A stretch of 64,000 nucleotides of DNA, taken from the NCBI RefSeq assembly GCF_020509005.1, contig NC_063012.1:2852001-2916000 (forward strand). The letters are read 5' to 3'. Below, in pieces: positions 59,659 to 64,000 of the stretch. Below the pieces are notes generated by a model, which ran no database searches, was not told the origin of the DNA, and saw only the letters and a program-made list of their open reading frames with translations. The stretch comes from Fulvia fulva (lineage: Eukaryota > Ascomycota > Dothideomycetes > Mycosphaerellales > Mycosphaerellaceae). The position numbers were made by a program, and so were the translations under genes. Every line of letters starts with the position of its first letter. The stretch's first letter is position 1.

Positions 59659-62600
59659 GTACCCCCCCTCTTAAAACGCGTCTGAGTCCTCTAAGCGTTA
59701 TCTATCTTATACGGCCACTTGCCCGTACTACTCTATAACCGTACGAAAGTCTAATTATCCTCTAATACCTTATTATCGTCTAGTAACATATCTATATCCA
59801 GTCTATCTATAACCGGCTCCCTTCGAGAAATGCTTAGAAGGACCTAATTAGATAGAGCTACAAAGTCTATAGGCGTAGACAACTCCGGCCGGTTATAGTA
59901 AAAGTCTATAATAGCGGCGGCCGCGTGTTCAAACATATTCTTAGCCGGTTACTAGGTCTTACTATCCTCCTCATTCTAATATCCAAGCCATTTTACCTTA
60001 TACTAAGTGTCTACTTTACGCTTCTACCACTTCTTTACTTTGCCTACTCGCTTAAGGGTATATATATCTAAGATCTTCTCTACCTTATATATATATAGAT
60101 ATTACGACTATATTAGCGACTATATCGGCTTCGGTAGTATCGGCCTCGATAGTTATTAGCGGTAGTAGTACTAAATACTAGCCTTCGAGTAGTAGGAAGT
60201 CGTGATGATCGGCTCGCTAAAGTAACGAGGTATAAAAGCAGTTATCGAGTCCTACTATAGCGTCCGACAATCTTAGTTTATATAAGAGCTTAGCTAGTAT
60301 AACTTCTATGATCTAGTACGGGCTAGCGTATCTTCTATCGAGCTTCTTAGATAGTCGAGTCGTACGGATGTTCTTAGTACTTAGGTATACCTAGTCGCCT
60401 ACTTTATAGTCTAGCGGGATGCTTTAGTAGCGGTTTACTACTTTAGCTGAGAGAGCTTATAATATCCGTATATTTCCTTAAAGGTGCTTATAAAGGTCGT
60501 AAATCCGGCGTACGAAGGCTTTAGCCGATCGCGTATCTAGTCGCTAGAGAGTAGTTAGTCCTCCCTCTTTTCTAGCGCTTAGGTCTACGCGCTCTATAAA
60601 CTTAGAGTTATAGCCTAAAGTAGCGTAGAATAGCGACATACTAGTAGTTTTAGAAAGGTAGTTACTGATCGTAAACTAAGCTAGACAAAGCTATTCTACC
60701 TAGTTATCTTATGCCTCGTTAGTAAATATACGGAGATACTGTTCTATTACTTAGTTAGTACGTTCCGACTATCTATTAGTTTCTAGGTAGTATAAAGAAC
60801 TTAGCTTACGACTTATACGAAGTATCTTACAAAGTTTCTTCTAGAAGGTAGTAACCTATTACTTACCGCGGTCTAAAGTAATAGTGTTAGGAAATCCGCG
60901 TCGGGAGAATATATACTTAAGGAAAAGTCTTGCCGTATTCTATATAGTTATCGCTCCGATCGGAATTAGCTCGACTTCCTTCGTTACCGTATCTATTACG
61001 GTTATAATGTTATTATAGGTCATACTATCGAGGGTACTATTAGGAAGTCTAACTACGAAGTCTACCGCGATATACCTCTAAGGTCGGTCCGGTACTAAAA
61101 GTAGGTATAATAATCTAGGTGGCTAGGAGTATAGAGATTTTGTCGTACGGTATATATAGTAATTCGCGGTGTATCTACGTACTGATCTTGCTAAGCTAGG
61201 CTAATAGAATTCTCGTACTACGAGTTTATAGGTTCGAGCTCGTCCTAGATGTCCTACTACTAGAGCGTTATAATTTATTCTAATAAGCCGAGTCCGTAGG
61301 GCCTAGTTATCGGGTACCTATAGGCTCTAACTATCGTACTAGTTTCGTATATATAACATATTACTATCTACCTTATAGTATATAGGGTGTATCTTCGCCT
61401 TCTATAAGAGTAGAGGGATAGTACTATCCTTCCGTAATATCTTAATTGCCGCCTTAAGTTCTTAGTCTAGGGCGTAAGTAGTCGTTATATAGTACTCGAG
61501 TTTAGCTTCGACTTCGGCTTCATTCGTAGTCTATACTTCCTAAGCTAGTACTAGCTATATTTATAGTACCTGTTCTAGTTCTAGAATAAACTCGGTTACT
61601 TTAGGATTTAGGGGAGTCGTCTCTTCTTCTTCGGGCGTATCTTCGATAGTAGCTCGTATAGAGTCGATCTTAAGGAATCGCTCTAGCGGAAGTAATGTCT
61701 AATACTAGTACTAATTTCTCGGATCTTCTACCCCCTACGGAAGGTCCTAGCTACGTCTCGTTAGGCTATCTAGCTTCGTTCCTTATATACCTAGGCGGTA
61801 TATAATCTAGAAGTTGAATTGTAATAGAAATTCTACCTATCGCGCTTGTTAGAGATATAGCTACTTTATAGTTATAAAATATTCGAGGTTCTTATAGTCT
61901 ATAAACACTTTGACTAGATCGCCGTCCTTGTCTACTTCGTAAGTAAGCTCTAGGCGCTACTCTTCGAATGTTTTAATAATCGCGAGGAGTTCCTTATCGT
62001 AGATCTCGTAATTATACTCCTAGGGGCTTAGCTTCTTCGAATAGAAAGCTATAGGATACAACACTCCCTACTCGTCGTATTATAAGAGCACACCTATATT
62101 AACAAAGTCTAAGGAGTTAGTCTCGACGACGGTCTACCTACCCGGTATATAGTATACTAGTATACCCGCCTTACTAAACGCTACTTTTAACGCCTCGAAT
62201 GCCCTCTAGCAATCATTAGTCTAGTTAATTCTACGGTTCTTATGATTGCTAGGCCTATCTAACTTTGTTAGGTTAGTCAATAGGGATATAATACGAGAGA
62301 AGGCCTCGATAAACCTACGGTAGAAGTTCGCGAATCCTAGGAAGGCTTAGACATCCTTAAGATTAGTTAGTGCTTCCTAGGTCTATATACATTCCAATTT
62401 CTCCGGGTCTATCTCGATGCCCTAGGGTGTAATAATAAGGCCTAGATATTTTATACGTTCCTAGTAGAACTCGGACCTATTAATATTAATAGTAAGCCTA
62501 GTATCTCGTAGCTTAATTAATACCTTTCGTACGTATTCGACGTGTTCCTCTAGAGTGTCGCTAAAAATAAGGACGTTATCTAGATATACTAACACAAAGT

Positions 62601-64000
62601 TATCTAGATATTCCTATAGAACCTTATTAATATATAACTAAAAGGTCACGGGTCCGTTATAGAGGCCGAACGGTAATACGAGGCATTCGTATATACCGTA
62701 GCGTATTACGAAAGCTATTAGCTACTCGTACCCTTCCGCGATACGTAACTTATTAAAGGCTACTATAATATCTAGTTTCGTAAAGTACTTCTTTCCGTAT
62801 ATACGGTTAAGCGTTTCCTATATTAATAGAATAGGATAGCGATTCTTAATAGTAATAGCGTTTAGCCTACGGTAGTTAATATATACTCGTAGCCCTCCTC
62901 TAGGGTTTCTTACTACTAATACCGGTGCCGGTAACTAGCTTGTTTTCTAACCGGCCTTACGTACCTTATCTTCTAAAGTCTGTTCGAGTAACTATTTCTT
63001 AACGGCTTCATTCTCCTTCTCGGCTAGTCCGTATAGCTTTCGGTTTAGCGGTTCTTAAGGTCTACTAGGTTTAATATAAATCTCGTAGTCGATACCTAGC
63101 CGGTAAGGTAGGAGTCCCTCGTAGTCCTTTACTAAGAAAGTATCTATAATGTCGTAGTATATAGGCGGGAGCTTCTCTTTAGGATTGTAATTAAACTGCT
63201 TGTTTAAGAACTAATCTAGGTCATTAGCTACTATCGCGCTTAGTTTGAGGCTATTATCGTTATTATCGTTATCCTCGCGCCTCGTAGGCATAATATAAAA
63301 GTACTCGGCCCTAGGCCGGTACGCGTACATCTCCTATACGCGCTACGAGACTTCTTAGTAATCTATCTCTTTATCTACCTCTAGAGCGGATATATCTAGC
63401 TCCGCCCCTCCGGCTATAAATCCTACTAACTCGCTAGTAAAGGGCTTTAGTCTATATTTCGTTCTACCGATATAGTTTAGAGATTATACTATTGTCGATG
63501 TCTTATTATATAGATAGTAATCGAAGCATTAGTTAGATCTGAACGCCACCTCGCTAGTTTCCTAGAAGATATTTAGGTTATACGCGGAGAGCTACGGTAG
63601 TCTAAAGACGATATTATATTCGAGGTCGGTAACGTAGTATAGCATTTACTCGTAATAACCGCCGATAACTACGTCTATAAGAGCTATATATATAATCTGA
63701 CGCGCTATAGCCGATCTATCTCCTAGTATTAATCGTCTATTCTTCGTCAAAGGGATTAAGGGGGTTATATATTTACGTATAAATTTCTAATTAAGAAAGA
63801 GAGAGGTAGAGGTAGAATCTATAAGGCCGCGAGCCTTTTTATATTATATTATTACGGGTAATACTATATAAGGGTGTATAGCTAGTTATTGTTTATCTAG
63901 TATATTTACCGATATCTTAAGCTCCTTACTATAGTCCGTCTCTTATATTATATATCTCTTAATCTTATACTCTTTCTGTCTTAGAAAGTTCGGTTACTAA
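59659..64000 (-). pseudogene. gypsy family 4 pol: protease, RT, RNase H, integrase, chromodomain (runs off window)
   Basis: Minus-strand order from 64000: protease remnant (RGLIDSTSTSLFLNQKF near 63800; the Gly of the active site reads Ser). RT follows at about 62950-62500, with [35 protein letters not shown] and VYLDNVLIFSDTLEEH. The catalytic YLDD is YLDN (62575-62589), a TpG-to-TpA change. RNase H lies around 62100-61850, and integrase follows with VVGHLGRARTYRLV (near 61260) and a DFVVRLPNS core. A chromodomain with YKVKWLGYQNEED (near 59960-60000) ends it. Gag is off-window. It is inserted in gypsy family 3 at 59475. Confidence 0.88.

Noticed and set aside
59475..59700. CG-rich stretch considered as a host gene end or tRNA
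   Set aside because: Polypurine tract, TG...CA-type ends and adjoining gypsy 4 pol show it is an LTR. No cloverleaf was found.

Overview
The window looks like a transposon graveyard from a filamentous ascomycete (Pezizomycotina). I see no host gene, no tRNA or rRNA gene and no CRISPR array. Nearly every stretch can be assigned to an LTR retrotransposon, a LINE or a Fot1/pogo DNA transposon. Almost all are broken by C-to-T changes at CpA (read as TpG to TpA on the other strand). This is the signature of repeat-induced point mutation (RIP), and CpG is left intact. Most open frames are therefore short, and many are antisense shadows.

Layout. 1-2401: 5' part of a minus-strand Ty3/gypsy chromovirus (family 1), cut by the window edge. 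2402-10347: plus-strand gypsy (family 2) with RNase H, integrase, chromodomain and 3' LTR, split by a full-length minus-strand LINE A (4544-9692, 16-bp target duplication). 10390-11250: internally deleted Fot1/pogo transposase. 11251-11650: a 400-bp (TTA)n tract. 11651-12363: short unmutated 3' end of LINE B. 12409-17530: plus-strand LINE A, the best preserved long element. 17628-17895: second pogo remnant. 17900-27785: LINE C, split by minus-strand LINE D (18710-24286, 14-bp duplication). 27786-29942: LINE B piece lacking its 3' half. 29943-33502: LINE E. From 33503: gypsy family 3, holding a complete family 1 gypsy (33960-40249, duplication ATAGC) and a Ty1/copia element (42771-58447, duplication GTTAC). 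The copia itself holds two LINE B copies in opposite orientation (44643-49643 and 53253-58275). 59475-64000: minus-strand gypsy family 4, running off the window.

The elements work as parasites. LTR elements carry gag, protease, RT, RNase H and integrase for cDNA integration. LINEs carry a CCHC ORF1 and an endonuclease/RT ORF2 for target-primed reverse transcription. The nesting gives a relative order: LINE E, then gypsy 3, then gypsy 1 copy 2, copia and probably gypsy 4, and the two LINE B insertions after copia.

The most interesting signals concern LINE biology. LINEs A, B and C share a 3'-UTR hairpin with a compensatory base-pair change and unusual tetranucleotide (TCTA)n tails. LINE A has an ATGA overlap joining ORF1 to ORF2. 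One LINE B copy carries 53 bp of copia RT sequence at its 5' junction, in the orientation expected for template switching onto copia mRNA. A short LINE B fragment is untouched by RIP and serves as an internal ancestral reference.
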